A DNA stretch of 64,000 nt from Geobacillus thermodenitrificans subsp. thermodenitrificans DSM 465 (GCF_000496575.1 NZ_AYKT01000005.1:1-64000); one strand, 5' to 3'; positions 8,173 to 16,357 are shown, numbered from the stretch's first letter. Numbers and translations: made by a program. Notes: generated by a model not told the origin, from the sequence alone.

Positions 8173-9477
8173 TTAGTTGCCAATGCTTTTTTGTGCTTGA
8201 TGGGCAACCCACTCATCAGGCACCTTTTTTTGTTTATTGCCCCCTTTAACAGCAATGATGGTTAACCATGATGCAAGAAGCAATGAAGCTGCCATAAAAA
8301 TATACGATGCTCCAAATCCGCCAGTAACTCCGTTTAAATAACCAACAACATACGACCCTGCAAATGACCCAAGCGCTCCCATGCTGTTAATTAACGCCAT
8401 CGCGCCACCGGCGACATTCCGAGGCAAAATCTCGGGAATGATCGCAAAAAATGGTCCGTACGGTGCATACATAGCCGCTCCTGCAACGACCAACAGGATG
8501 AATGAAATCCAAAAATGGTTCGTCCCGATGGCATACGAAGCGTAAAACGCAATGGCACCAATTAATAAAGAGGGCCATACAAATCCTGAACGATTTAATG
8601 TTTTATCAGAGAAGTAAGAAGAAACAATCATAAAAATAACCGCAAAGATGTAAGGCACTGATGACAGCCACCCTGTTGTAACAATATCCATATGCGGCGC
8701 CGCTTTAATAATGGATGGCAACCACATCACAAACCCATATACTCCAATACTCCACAACGCATATTGCAAACTTAATAGAATGACAATTTTGGACCGAAAT
8801 GCTTCACGATAATTTTTCACCGGTTTTAATCCTCGTTGCTCCTGTTCTAGCTGCTTCTGCAATTGCTCTTTCTCTTCTCCTGTCAACCATTTGGCCATCT
8901 TCGGTTCATCTTCAACCAACTTCCACCAAATAAATGCCCATATGATAGCAGGAACTCCTTCAATAACAAACATCCATCTCCAACCGAATGATTCAATCAA
9001 ATAGCCTGATACAATGGACATCCATAATACCGTCACTGGGTTGCCAAGAATTAAAAACGTATTTGCCCGAGATCTCTCTTCTTTCGTAAACCAATGGCTT
9101 AAAAAGACAAGCATCGCAGGCATGACAGCGCTTTCGACAACCCCTAATAAAAAGCGAATTACCATCAACCAATGAATATTGCTGACTAACCCCGTCGCAC
9201 TCGCCAGCCCGCCCCAAAGAATTAACGACCAGAAAATCAATTTCTTCGCACTCTTCTTTTCTGCGTAATGGGCGCCTGGTATCTGAAATAAAAAATATCC
9301 AAGGAAAAACAGCGACCCTAACAAAGACGAGGTGGCAGCGGAAATGTTTAAGTCTTCGGCCAAACCTCCTGCTGCGCCAAATCCGTAATTCGCCCGATCA
9401 AGATAAGCCAAACTATACGTAATAAATACGACCGGAATCAGACGGTACCACCGCGATTTCGCCAATGTCCCTTTCAC
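8173..9477 (-). CDS. MFS sugar-acid (anion:cation symporter type) transporter
   Basis: A 434-residue, 12-segment membrane protein of the ACS branch of MFS, similar in layout to ExuT/GudP/YfaV hexuronate and aldonate carriers. LDRANYGFGAAG in the first loop and WRWMFVIEGVPA around segments 5-6 are typical. It should import the sugar acid used by this operon with protons or other cations. The GTG start overlaps the kinase stop (GTGA). Confidence 0.85.
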   Translation of the reverse strand: MKGTLAKSRWYRLIPVVFITYSLAYLDRANYGFGAAGGLAEDLNISAATSSLLGSLFFLGYFLFQIPGAHYAEKKSAKKLIFWSLILWGGLASATGLVSNIHWLMVIRFLLGVVESAVMPAMLVFLSHWFTKEERSRANTFLILGNPVTVLWMSIVSGYLIESFGWRWMFVIEGVPAIIWAFIWWKLVEDEPKMAKWLTGEEKEQLQKQLEQEQRGLKPVKNYREAFRSKIVILLSLQYALWSIGVYGFVMWLPSIIKAAPHMDIVTTGWLSSVPYIFAVIFMIVSSYFSDKTLNRSGFVWPSLLIGAIAFYASYAIGTNHFWISFILLVVAGAAMYAPYGPFFAIIPEILPRNVAGGAMALINSMGALGSFAGSYVVGYLNGVTGGFGASYIFMAASLLLASWLTIIAVKGGNKQKKVPDEWVAHQAQKSIGN

Positions 9478-10424
9478 GCTAGGCCCTCCTCCCGAATGTT
9501 GATAAACTGTTCCAACTGTTGTCGAGTTGGATATCCATCACTGTCCCCTTCTGACTGAACGGCTAACGCCCCGATGGCATTCCCCCGCAAAACCGCTTCG
9601 CGTATCGGAAGCCCTTCAAGCAAGCCACTAATGACGCCAACAGCAAAACCATCCCCCGCTCCAACGGTATCGACGACTTTCAAAACCGAAAAACTTGGAA
9701 CATATCCTTCATCATTGGCGCATTTATAGAAAGCACCTTTGTCCCCAAGCTTAACGACAACGAGCCGCACTCCTTTTTCTAAGTAAAAGTCGGCAATGTC
9801 TCTTGGGTCGGCACATCCCGTCAATAGCTCCCCCTCATGCACCCCCGGCAAGAAGCAATCGCTTTCCAACGCCACCTCATTAATCACACGGATCATCTCT
9901 TCCCTTGATTTCCATAAAGAAGGACGCAAGTTCGGATCAAACGATATCGTTTTCCCCTCTTTCCGCATGAACGATTGAACATGCTTAGCGAACTCTCTCA
10001 TTGAATCGGAAATAGCCAATGGAATTCCAGTCATGTGCAAATGTCTCGCTGTCCGAAAATATGCTTCATTGAAATCACCTATATGCATATAGCTGGCCGC
10101 AGATCCCTTCCGAAAATATTGCACCTCCGGGTCGCCCTCTGACATTTTCGATTTCAGCTGAAAACCGGTCGGATGCTCCGGATCGATTGCTACTTGTTCA
10201 ATATCGACTCCTTCACTTTGCAACTGTTCGATAATATAGGCGCCAAAGGCGTCATTCCCAACTTTACTTACCCATCCGCTTTTTAAACCTAATCGGGCAA
10301 AACCAATGGCCGTATTCACTTCCGCCCCGGCCAGCGCTTTATGAAAACAACGCACACGGTGCAGCGGCCCTATTTCGGTCGCAATAAACATCACCATCGC
10401 TTCTCCGAATGTCACAACATCCAT
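9474..10424 (-). CDS. kdgK: 2-dehydro-3-deoxygluconokinase (PfkB family)
   Basis: A 316-residue ribokinase-family sugar kinase. FGEAMVMF at the N-terminus and AGAEVNTAIGFARLG match the substrate-binding signature. VDTVGAGDGFAVG carries the anion hole and catalytic base Asp258. It should phosphorylate 2-keto-3-deoxygluconate to KDPG for the aldolase. It overlaps the transporter gene by four bases. The exact sugar is inferred from the neighbours. Confidence 0.85.
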   Translation of the reverse strand: MDVVTFGEAMVMFIATEIGPLHRVRCFHKALAGAEVNTAIGFARLGLKSGWVSKVGNDAFGAYIIEQLQSEGVDIEQVAIDPEHPTGFQLKSKMSEGDPEVQYFRKGSAASYMHIGDFNEAYFRTARHLHMTGIPLAISDSMREFAKHVQSFMRKEGKTISFDPNLRPSLWKSREEMIRVINEVALESDCFLPGVHEGELLTGCADPRDIADFYLEKGVRLVVVKLGDKGAFYKCANDEGYVPSFSVLKVVDTVGAGDGFAVGVISGLLEGLPIREAVLRGNAIGALAVQSEGDSDGYPTRQQLEQFINIREEGLA

Positions 10425-10442
10425 TCGCAGACTCCCCTCTTT

Positions 10443-11189
10443 CTACGGTGCTTGAAGCAAACGAATGTAATATGGTATGAACTCAACATCATTGATCGGA
10501 AATTCTAGTGCAATCGGCAAGTCAGTCGAAAATGCCCTTAAAATCGCCTTCCATTCTTTCGAGTTTTCTTCTGTTAACGGAACCGTTTTCAATCTCCCAT
10601 CATACTTTTCCACATGTTTCAGATGGACGTAACGGATAAAGGGATGAAAATGGCTTAGGGCAACCGCTGCACTTTCTCCGCAATATTTCCAATTTCCAAT
10701 ATCGAACGTCATATAAACAGGCAGTTGATACTCATGAATGTCGTTGAAAAACCGGTATAAAGAGGAAATGGTCCCCCCATTAGGGGTTTGATCATTTTCG
10801 ATGAACAGTTGCAACTGTTCCTTGATTTCTTCTAACAATGTCTTTAAATCGTCCATCTCGCAAAGAAGGGGATCGTAACAGCCTAACGGTACTTTTAACA
10901 TCACCGCTCCTAACTCTTTTGCTTCCTGGATGACAAGATGAAGTTCTTCATTTAACCGCCCGTTTGCCGCCCAAAGAGGACTGGGAGAAGAGTAAACAAG
11001 AAACATCCCCATTTCGTCAGCAATCGTTTTCAAATGCCCAAGCGGATGATCGTGAACCGTTAACAGCTCCCTCCGAATCTCTACTCCAGAAACTCCCGTC
11101 CCGTACATTTTTTGAATAAAAAACCGTTGCCCTTTTTCTCGCACTTCGTTTCTATCCAAAGCATTGAGCGGGATCACAACATTTCTCAT
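10443..11189 (-). CDS. Sugar phosphate isomerase/epimerase (xylose-isomerase-like TIM barrel)
   Basis: A 248-residue AP-endonuclease-2/xylose-isomerase-like TIM barrel and first gene of the operon. Candidate metal ligands are Glu in the GVEIRRELL strand, Asp in TFDIGNW, His in RYVHLKHVEKYDGR, and Glu in IALEFPI. It probably interconverts keto-sugar acids. The start is set by GGGGGTGAT and ATG at 11189. The frame runs further upstream, but that would put the operators inside the gene. Confidence 0.75.
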   Translation of the reverse strand: MRNVVIPLNALDRNEVREKGQRFFIQKMYGTGVSGVEIRRELLTVHDHPLGHLKTIADEMGMFLVYSSPSPLWAANGRLNEELHLVIQEAKELGAVMLKVPLGCYDPLLCEMDDLKTLLEEIKEQLQLFIENDQTPNGGTISSLYRFFNDIHEYQLPVYMTFDIGNWKYCGESAAVALSHFHPFIRYVHLKHVEKYDGRLKTVPLTEENSKEWKAILRAFSTDLPIALEFPINDVEFIPYYIRLLQAP

Positions 11190-11220
11190 ATTCACATCAC
11201 CCCCTTTATTATTCGTTTTG

Positions 11221-11245
11221 TAAAACGTTTTAGTAAATCGTTTTA
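11221..11245 (-). promoter_or_regulatory. Tandem LacI-type operators
   Basis: Two 12-base sites sit head to tail with one base between: TAAAACGTTTTA (11221-11232, perfect palindrome with the LacI-type central CG) and TAAATCGTTTTA (11234-11245, one arm base changed). They start right after the expected transcription start of the promoter at 11254-11282, so bound repressor would block elongation or open-complex formation. The operon's own LacI regulator is the likely ligand; CcpA is less likely because the cre consensus does not fit. Confidence 0.8.
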
Positions 11246-11253
11246 CAAGAAGC

Positions 11254-11282
11254 ATTTTATCACTCACTGAATTATATGTCAA
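11254..11282 (-). promoter_or_regulatory. SigA promoter of the sugar-acid operon
   Basis: On the minus strand TTGACA (11277-11282), a 17-base spacer, then TAAAAT (11254-11259). The -35 is perfect and the -10 has one mismatch. Confidence 0.85.
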
Positions 11283-11463
11283 TCATTTTATAATATTCAG
11301 ACTTATATCTGCCCAAAAAACGAAATGGGAGCGAGACGATCCCTGCACCAATCAACCGATCGCTGCTCCCACCAGCATTTTTCATTATTCATGCCATACC
11401 ATGACCTATGATCCATAACAATCATCTGACTCAAACTGTTACTACTTACGCTTTCTTGAACGC

Positions 11464-12351
11464 TTATGACACCATCTCCCCGCTGGCCACTTTCCCTTTC
11501 CGCCCGTTTTTTATTGCCATCCATACCGCGGTGGCCCAACCAATAACGATAAGCCCATAAACGGTCGGATATACTGGCGCCGGCACCTCCCAAGCGTGAA
11601 GGAGTGTGCGGGCATTCGTCAAAATAATTAATCCGCCAACGAGCACTCCGAGCAAATGGGACGGCAGTTTGCGCACAAGCCAGGCGGCAATCGGAGCAGC
11701 GACAATCCCGCCAGCCATGAGCGTCAGCACCCAATACCAGTTCACTTGCTCCCAACCAAGGGAGATTGCAAAGCCCAATGTCGCTGATAATGCGATGGCA
11801 AATTCGGACGTATCGACTGTGCCGATGACTTTGCGCGCTTCCGTGCTTTTATTCGCCAACAAGATTGGTGTCGCGATCGGCCCCCAACCCCCGCCGCCGG
11901 TGGCATCAAGAAAACCAGCCGTCAATCCGAGCGGAATAAGCTGCTTATTTGACCATTGCTTCTTCGATTTGGATGACGAACGGCCGTTTAAAAACAAAAA
12001 GCGATAAATAATATAAAAGCCAAGCGCCAATAAAAACAACGAAATGTACGGTTTGATCAAATCCCCCGGCAAATTGCTTAAAAAGCACGCTCCTACAAAC
12101 GCGCCGACCGATCCAGGAATGATCAGCTTAACTACCATATCGCGGTCGATGTTGCCAAATTTCCAATGAGACACACCAGACGCCGCAGTCGTCACGACTT
12201 CCGCCAGATGAACGGACGCTGAGGCAACGGCCGGAGCAATGCCGAACGTCAATAAGAGCGTCGTTGACGTGACGCCGTACGCCATCCCGAGCGATCCGTC
12301 AATGAGCTGAGCGATGAAGCCAACGAACACAAAAACGATGAGTTTTTTCAT
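11464..12351 (-). CDS. TauE/SafE-type sulfite/sulfonate exporter family protein
   Basis: A 295-residue membrane protein with about eight hydrophobic segments in two halves. GFIAQLIDGSLGMAYGV at the start and the second-half repeat LTAGFLDATGGGGWGP are the paired family signatures. Members export or import sulfite, sulfonates or related anions. ATG chosen after CGGAGGGAG; an ATG 15 codons earlier is weaker. Single-gene transcript; no sulfur gene adjacent, so the substrate is open. Confidence 0.85.
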   Translation of the reverse strand: MKKLIVFVFVGFIAQLIDGSLGMAYGVTSTTLLLTFGIAPAVASASVHLAEVVTTAASGVSHWKFGNIDRDMVVKLIIPGSVGAFVGACFLSNLPGDLIKPYISLFLLALGFYIIYRFLFLNGRSSSKSKKQWSNKQLIPLGLTAGFLDATGGGGWGPIATPILLANKSTEARKVIGTVDTSEFAIALSATLGFAISLGWEQVNWYWVLTLMAGGIVAAPIAAWLVRKLPSHLLGVLVGGLIILTNARTLLHAWEVPAPVYPTVYGLIVIGWATAVWMAIKNGRKGKVASGEMVS

Positions 12352-12439
12352 CCGTCTCCCTCCGTTTGCATGATTTGGCATGAGTAACTTATGCATTTAA
12401 TTTAATTCCAACTATACATAGTTGTCAACTATGAATTTT

Positions 12440-12481
12440 TTAAAAAAATAAAAAGGACGCCCTGAACAAAGCAGAGCACCC
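12440..12481 (-). terminator. glnA terminator
   Basis: On the minus strand GGGTGCTCTG-CTTTGTT-CAGGGCGTCC pairs with two G-U wobbles and is followed by TTTTTATTTTTTT. Confidence 0.85.
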
Positions 12482-12490
12482 TTTGTTCCA

Positions 12491-13849
12491 TTAGAACTTC
12501 CCTTGATATTGCTCGATTTCCCACGCATGAACCGCCGTGCAGTAGCTGTTCCATTCGTCTTTTTTCATCGCCACGTATTCATTGAATACGTGCTCGCCAA
12601 GCGTTGCGCGGCCGATTTCTCCACCTTCGAATGCCGCAATGGCAGCACCTAAGTTTTCCGGCAAGTTATCAATGCCAAGTTTGGCACGGCGGTCTTCTGA
12701 CATATGGAAAATGTCTTCATCAACTGCAGCCGGCGGCGTTAGGCCTTTTTCCACACCATCCAAACCAGCTGCAGCAATGATGGCGTACGCCAAGTACGGG
12801 TTGGCCGACGGGTCTGGGCAGCGCAGCTCGACACGCGTTGCCATACCGCGTTTCGCCGGAATGCGGATGAGCGCGGAGCGGTTCGAAGCAGACCACGCGA
12901 TGTAGCAAGGCGCTTCGTAACCTGGCACAAGCCGTTTATACGAATTGACGAGCGGATTCGTCACCACCGCGAAATGTTTGACATGATGCAGCAACCCCGC
13001 GATAAACTGGTACGCTGTTTCCGAGAGCTGGTTAGCATCATTCGGATCAAAGAACGCGTTTTCGCCGTCTTTAAAGAGCGACATATTCACATGCATCCCT
13101 GAACCGTTAATACCAAAAACCGGTTTCGGCATGAACGTCGCATGAAGACCGAATTTGCCGGCGATCGTTTTGACGACCCATTTGTATGTCGTCGCATTGT
13201 CTGCCGCGCCGAGCGCGTCTGCGTATTTGAAGTTGATCTCATGCTGACCTTCCGCCACTTCATGGTGCGATGCTTCGATCGTAAACCCCATCGCTTTGAG
13301 GGCGCGGTAAATTTCAAGACGGACGCGTTCCCCTAAGTCTTTCGGGGACGGCTCAAAATAGCCGCCGTTATCATGGAGCTCAAGCGTCGGATTGCCATTT
13401 TCATCCGCTTTAAACAGGAAAAATTCGAGTTCCGGACCGACTGAGATCGCGTATCCTTTTTCTGCTGCCCGCTCAACTGTTTTTTTCAACACGTTGCGCG
13501 GATCACCTTCAAACGGCGTGCCGTCAGGGTTAGCCACCGAGCAGAGGAAGCGTGCTTCCGCATAACCTTCCTCGACCGTCCACGGCAACACCGCAAACGT
13601 ATTTAAATCCGGAACAAGGTACAAGTCAGAACGATTGATCGGCGAGAACCCTTTGATCGACGAACCATCAAACATGATTTTCCCCGCAACGACATCATCG
13701 AGCTGTTCAACCGTCACCGTCACATGTTTTAAAATTCCTTCAATGTCAACGAACTGCAAATGGAGAAGCTCAACGCTTTTTTGTTTGATCGTTTCTTTAA
13801 TTTGTTCTAACAGGGGCGCTTGGGTAGAGGAAACGAACGATTTCAACAT
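12491..13849 (-). CDS. glnA: Type I glutamine synthetase, stand-alone copy
   Basis: A 452-residue GSI that makes glutamine from glutamate, ammonia and ATP as a dodecamer. Visible signatures are MFDGSSIKGF (57-68), KPVFGINGSGMH, the NPLVNSYKRLVPGYEAP flap and the RIPAKRG ATP site. It is closest to the GSI-alpha class by length and lack of an adenylylation-site region. It is not preceded by glnR, unlike the usual glnRA pair, so it is probably a second GS. At the place of B. subtilis Arg62, the residue needed for feedback inhibition by glutamine and AMP, this protein has Pro70 (GFSPINRSD against GFVRIEESD). Own promoter, GlnR/TnrA-type box and terminator. Confidence 0.9.
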   Translation of the reverse strand: MLKSFVSSTQAPLLEQIKETIKQKSVELLHLQFVDIEGILKHVTVTVEQLDDVVAGKIMFDGSSIKGFSPINRSDLYLVPDLNTFAVLPWTVEEGYAEARFLCSVANPDGTPFEGDPRNVLKKTVERAAEKGYAISVGPELEFFLFKADENGNPTLELHDNGGYFEPSPKDLGERVRLEIYRALKAMGFTIEASHHEVAEGQHEINFKYADALGAADNATTYKWVVKTIAGKFGLHATFMPKPVFGINGSGMHVNMSLFKDGENAFFDPNDANQLSETAYQFIAGLLHHVKHFAVVTNPLVNSYKRLVPGYEAPCYIAWSASNRSALIRIPAKRGMATRVELRCPDPSANPYLAYAIIAAAGLDGVEKGLTPPAAVDEDIFHMSEDRRAKLGIDNLPENLGAAIAAFEGGEIGRATLGEHVFNEYVAMKKDEWNSYCTAVHAWEIEQYQGKF

Positions 13850-13865
13850 GTTACATTACCTCACA
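13849..13865 (-). promoter_or_regulatory. GlnR/TnrA-type operator over the glnA start
   Basis: The minus strand reads TGTGA-GGTAATG-TAACA, an exact match to the TGTNA-N7-TNACA consensus. It overlaps the ribosome site and the first base of the ATG, downstream of the promoter, which suits repression during nitrogen excess. Confidence 0.65.
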
Positions 13866-13895
13866 TTCACACGTTTATTTTCCTAACATGTTTTT

Positions 13896-13924
13896 ATTAT
13901 AGAAAAAGATCGATCATTTGGCAA
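13896..13924 (-). promoter_or_regulatory. SigA promoter of glnA
   Basis: Minus strand TTGCCA (13919-13924), 17-base spacer, TATAAT (13896-13901). The leader is about 40 bases. Confidence 0.85.
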
Positions 13925-14454
13925 CCTTTTTTCGAAAATTTTTCTGCATTTTTATAATGTTTTTTGCAATCGGTTTCAAAAAGAGGGTGAAAAAACGAAT
14001 GTTTATGCAAAAAGGAACGGCTTGGGAAATGATTATCTCTCCCAAGCCGTTCTTAGTCATTCGCTATCCATGTTACATTTTCTCCGCACATTGCCATAAT
14101 CCGAACGGAATCAGCGGAAAACCGCTCGATAAACGTATGCGCCCCTCATAAGCGGTTGCCAGCATCCCGCCCATCTTCATCATTTTAGCGCAGGAGGCCC
14201 CGGTGCAACGAATGAGAAGGGCGGAGCCCAATGAGTAACTAGGGGAAGAAGGCGCCTTCCCCCTCTCTCTTCTAATAGGCTATTCACAAACCAATACTCG
14301 ATATCGTTTGCCGCCATCTTCTCACTCTTTTTTGTTTACATAATGTTAATTATGAAAACTCAAAGAATGAAACAAAAACAATGGAAGCCCTTCCTCTCAT
14401 CCATCCTTGCCGCTCCGAAGCGGCGCCAGTGTGAATTTGTCAGCGATTGGCGGC
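13925..14454 (-). other. Non-coding or decayed stretch with stable hairpins
   Basis: No recognised gene. On the minus strand a frame without a ribosome site (about 14086-14196) gives a 36-residue peptide, MMKMGGML... to ...WQCAEKM, with coding-like composition that stays open further upstream. A perfect GC stem (AACGGCTTGGG / CCCAAGCCGTT, about 14017-14052) with CCTTTTT after it on the minus strand ends whatever is transcribed. Another stem, GGGGAAG..CTTCCCC, lies near 14242-14266. It may be a repeated element or a structured RNA. Confidence 0.35.
14017..14052 (-). terminator. Strong hairpin terminator, transcript unknown
   Basis: AACGGCTTGGG and CCCAAGCCGTT pair perfectly with a loop of about 14 bases. 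On the minus strand CCTTTTTG follows. It lies between the uncharacterised stretch and the glnA promoter. Confidence 0.65.
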
Positions 14455-14529
14455 AACAAAACGCCGTGCCAGCTGCACTCGCAATGCAACGGCACGGCGT
14501 TGACGATTCCTTGATGAGCGAATGATGTT
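14455..14529 (-). ncRNA. Candidate small RNA (about 75 nt)
   Basis: A well-formed minus-strand promoter (14536-14564) is followed after about 30 bases by a perfect 11-pair stem AACGCCGTGCC / GGCACGGCGTT (14491-14501 and 14460-14470) and TTTTGTT. The promoter overlaps the end of the thioredoxin-like gene, so the same hairpin also ends that gene. The transcript has no start codon with a ribosome site. It could be a short regulatory RNA or only a terminator with a chance promoter. Confidence 0.45.
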
Positions 14530-14535
14530 CTTTCT

Positions 14536-14564
14536 ATCATACCCGTTTGACAATGAGAAGTCAA
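14536..14564 (-). promoter_or_regulatory. SigA-type promoter ahead of the small-RNA candidate
   Basis: Minus strand TTGACT (14559-14564), exactly 17 bases, TATGAT (14536-14541). Confidence 0.6.
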
Positions 14565-14572
14565 GTAAATCA

Positions 14573-15139
14573 CTATGATGTTGGCTTCCATTTAATGCTG
14601 CAGCCGATGCTCGGCTTTTGGTTTTCCGGCACGGGACGACCCGCCAGCAAGGCATCAAGCGCTGCGCGAATCGACTCCCCGGTCACTGGAATGCCGTTGT
14701 TTGGACGTGAATCATCGAGCTGGCCACGATAGACGCATTTCAGTTCACGGTCAAAAATGTAAAAGTCCGGGGTGCAAGCGGCATCATATGCCTTCGCCAC
14801 TTCCTGCGTCTCATCGTATAAGTATGGAAACGGATAGTTGAACTCTTCGGCCACTTTTTTCATGTTTTCGGGTGAGTCTTCCGGATATTGTTCGGCGTCA
14901 TTGGCGTTGATCGCGACAAATGACACCCCTTTTGGCATGTAATCGTTCGCTAAACGGACGAGCTCGTGCTGTACATGCTTCACAAACGGACAATGGTTGC
15001 AAATAAACATAATGACAGTCGCCACGTCAGATTTCACGTCATCAAGGCGAACGAGTCGGCCATCGACGGCATTCGTCAAGGCAAACGACGGGGCCTGTTT
15101 GCCAAGCGGAAACATATTCGATTCGACAGCTGGCATCAT
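14573..15139 (-). CDS. Thioredoxin-fold (AhpC/TSA-type) redox protein
   Basis: A 188-residue cytoplasmic thioredoxin-fold protein. LGKQAPSFALTNAVDG is the peroxiredoxin/TlpA opening and MFICNHCPFVKH holds the CxxC pair Cys47-Cys50. A cis-proline follows near ACTPDFYIFD. It likely reduces disulfides or peroxides; the partner is unknown. The start is the ATG-ATG after AAAGGGTG; the open frame continues far upstream across the divergent gene, which I take as chance. Confidence 0.8.
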   Translation of the reverse strand: MMPAVESNMFPLGKQAPSFALTNAVDGRLVRLDDVKSDVATVIMFICNHCPFVKHVQHELVRLANDYMPKGVSFVAINANDAEQYPEDSPENMKKVAEEFNYPFPYLYDETQEVAKAYDAACTPDFYIFDRELKCVYRGQLDDSRPNNGIPVTGESIRAALDALLAGRPVPENQKPSIGCSIKWKPTS

Positions 15140-15273
15140 GAACACCCTTTCTCCCGTTTTTTCTTCCTCATTATACCAAAGAGCGAACACCCCGACAAAT
15201 ATGCCGCCCAAACCGAACCGAAAAGCATGGCATATGATGACACATAGGCGAATGGAAAGGAGGCTTGCATGCA

Positions 15274-16260
15274 TTGATTTACATGAACAAGCGGATGACC
15301 CCGCGCGTATACAGCGCGACTCCTCCTCCATCCTCACACGTCGTGTTCTATCACCGCCGAACCGCCGCAGACGAACTGCTCGACCAGCAAAAACAGTTAT
15401 TTGAACAGTTGGCGGAAACACTCGCTCGGATCGAGCAAACGGTGGAAGAAGGGCAGCTGAAACAGGCGCAACAGTACGAACAGACGGCTGGCACCTTGGC
15501 TCACCTCGAACAATCGCTCATCAATGGACAGGCGGAACAGAATGAGCTTGGTGGTCAGCTCGTCCGGTCGCTCGCTGATCTCAAGCAGACGATGGCAGCG
15601 GGGCAGACGGAGCAAACAAGGCTCTATCAGGAGCTTGCCGGAACGCTTGCTCTCCTCTTGCAATCCGTTGAAACCGGACAAGAACAGCAGACACAGCAAA
15701 ACGAACGATGGACGGAAGCGCTCACCCGCATCGAACAGCGGTTCGCTGTCGGACAGACAGAGCAAGCCGAACTCACCGACATGCTCGCTCGCCTTGAGCA
15801 ATCGCTCATCGCTCAACAGCAAATAGAAAACGAACAACAGCATAAATGGGAAGAGCAGTTCGCGAAAGAAGAAACAGCACGCCAATCGGTCATTGAAGCG
15901 TTGACAGTACAAAGCGAAACGTTGCGCCAGCTTGAACAGCGAACAGCTGAGCGGGAACAGCTGACCGAAGCGATGACTAGCCGCCTTGAAGAGCAAGAAA
16001 AACTGTACCAACAGCTCATTGATCAGCTCGAGTTGCAGCAAGTCTTTCATCAGACGGTGATCGAACGGCTCGAAGCGCAAGAGGCGTCACAATACAAAAT
16101 CACCCGCCAGCTCGACAGCTTAAAAGAAGCGCTATACGAACGGTGTTCATTTATCGTTGACAGCGTTAAACAACTCTTTCATTCCTTCTTCCCCGGACGC
16201 GCACGCCATCAAAAAACGAATCGTCAAACGGCCGAACAGAAAGAATCCGTTCACCTTTAG
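15274..16260 (+). CDS. Coiled-coil protein with 25-residue tandem repeats
   Basis: About 328 residues, Gln/Glu-rich, with no signal peptide or membrane segment and almost entirely predicted coiled coil. Residues of the form LAxLEQ-----GQ-EQ recur every 25 residues four times (LARIEQ, LAHLEQ, LADLKQ, LALLLQ, LTRIEQ), then at 21. It ends with a short Phe-rich patch and a basic tail. The start is unsure: TTG at 15274 lies about 10 bases after AAAGGAGG, TTG at 15265 lies too close and ATG at 15283 too far. Possibly a structural or spore-associated protein; no family recognised. Confidence 0.7.
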   Translation: MIYMNKRMTPRVYSATPPPSSHVVFYHRRTAADELLDQQKQLFEQLAETLARIEQTVEEGQLKQAQQYEQTAGTLAHLEQSLINGQAEQNELGGQLVRSLADLKQTMAAGQTEQTRLYQELAGTLALLLQSVETGQEQQTQQNERWTEALTRIEQRFAVGQTEQAELTDMLARLEQSLIAQQQIENEQQHKWEEQFAKEETARQSVIEALTVQSETLRQLEQRTAEREQLTEAMTSRLEEQEKLYQQLIDQLELQQVFHQTVIERLEAQEASQYKITRQLDSLKEALYERCSFIVDSVKQLFHSFFPGRARHQKTNRQTAEQKESVHL

Positions 16261-16324
16261 ACTCTTCCCCATTTGACTTCACGACCGATCGCCGACAACT
16301 AAGCTCCCTTGGAAACTCTTGACG

Positions 16325-16357
16325 AATCCGCCACCTTGAAACGGCGGATGATTTTTT
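16325..16357 (+). terminator. Terminator of the coiled-coil gene
   Basis: ATCCGCC (16326-16332) and GGCGGAT (16343-16349) followed by GATTTTTTG. Confidence 0.8.

Noticed and set aside
15397-16080. Minus-strand frame of 227 codons opposite the coiled-coil gene
   Set aside because: A Leu/Phe-rich mirror of the Gln/Glu-rich repeat codons; typical antisense shadow.
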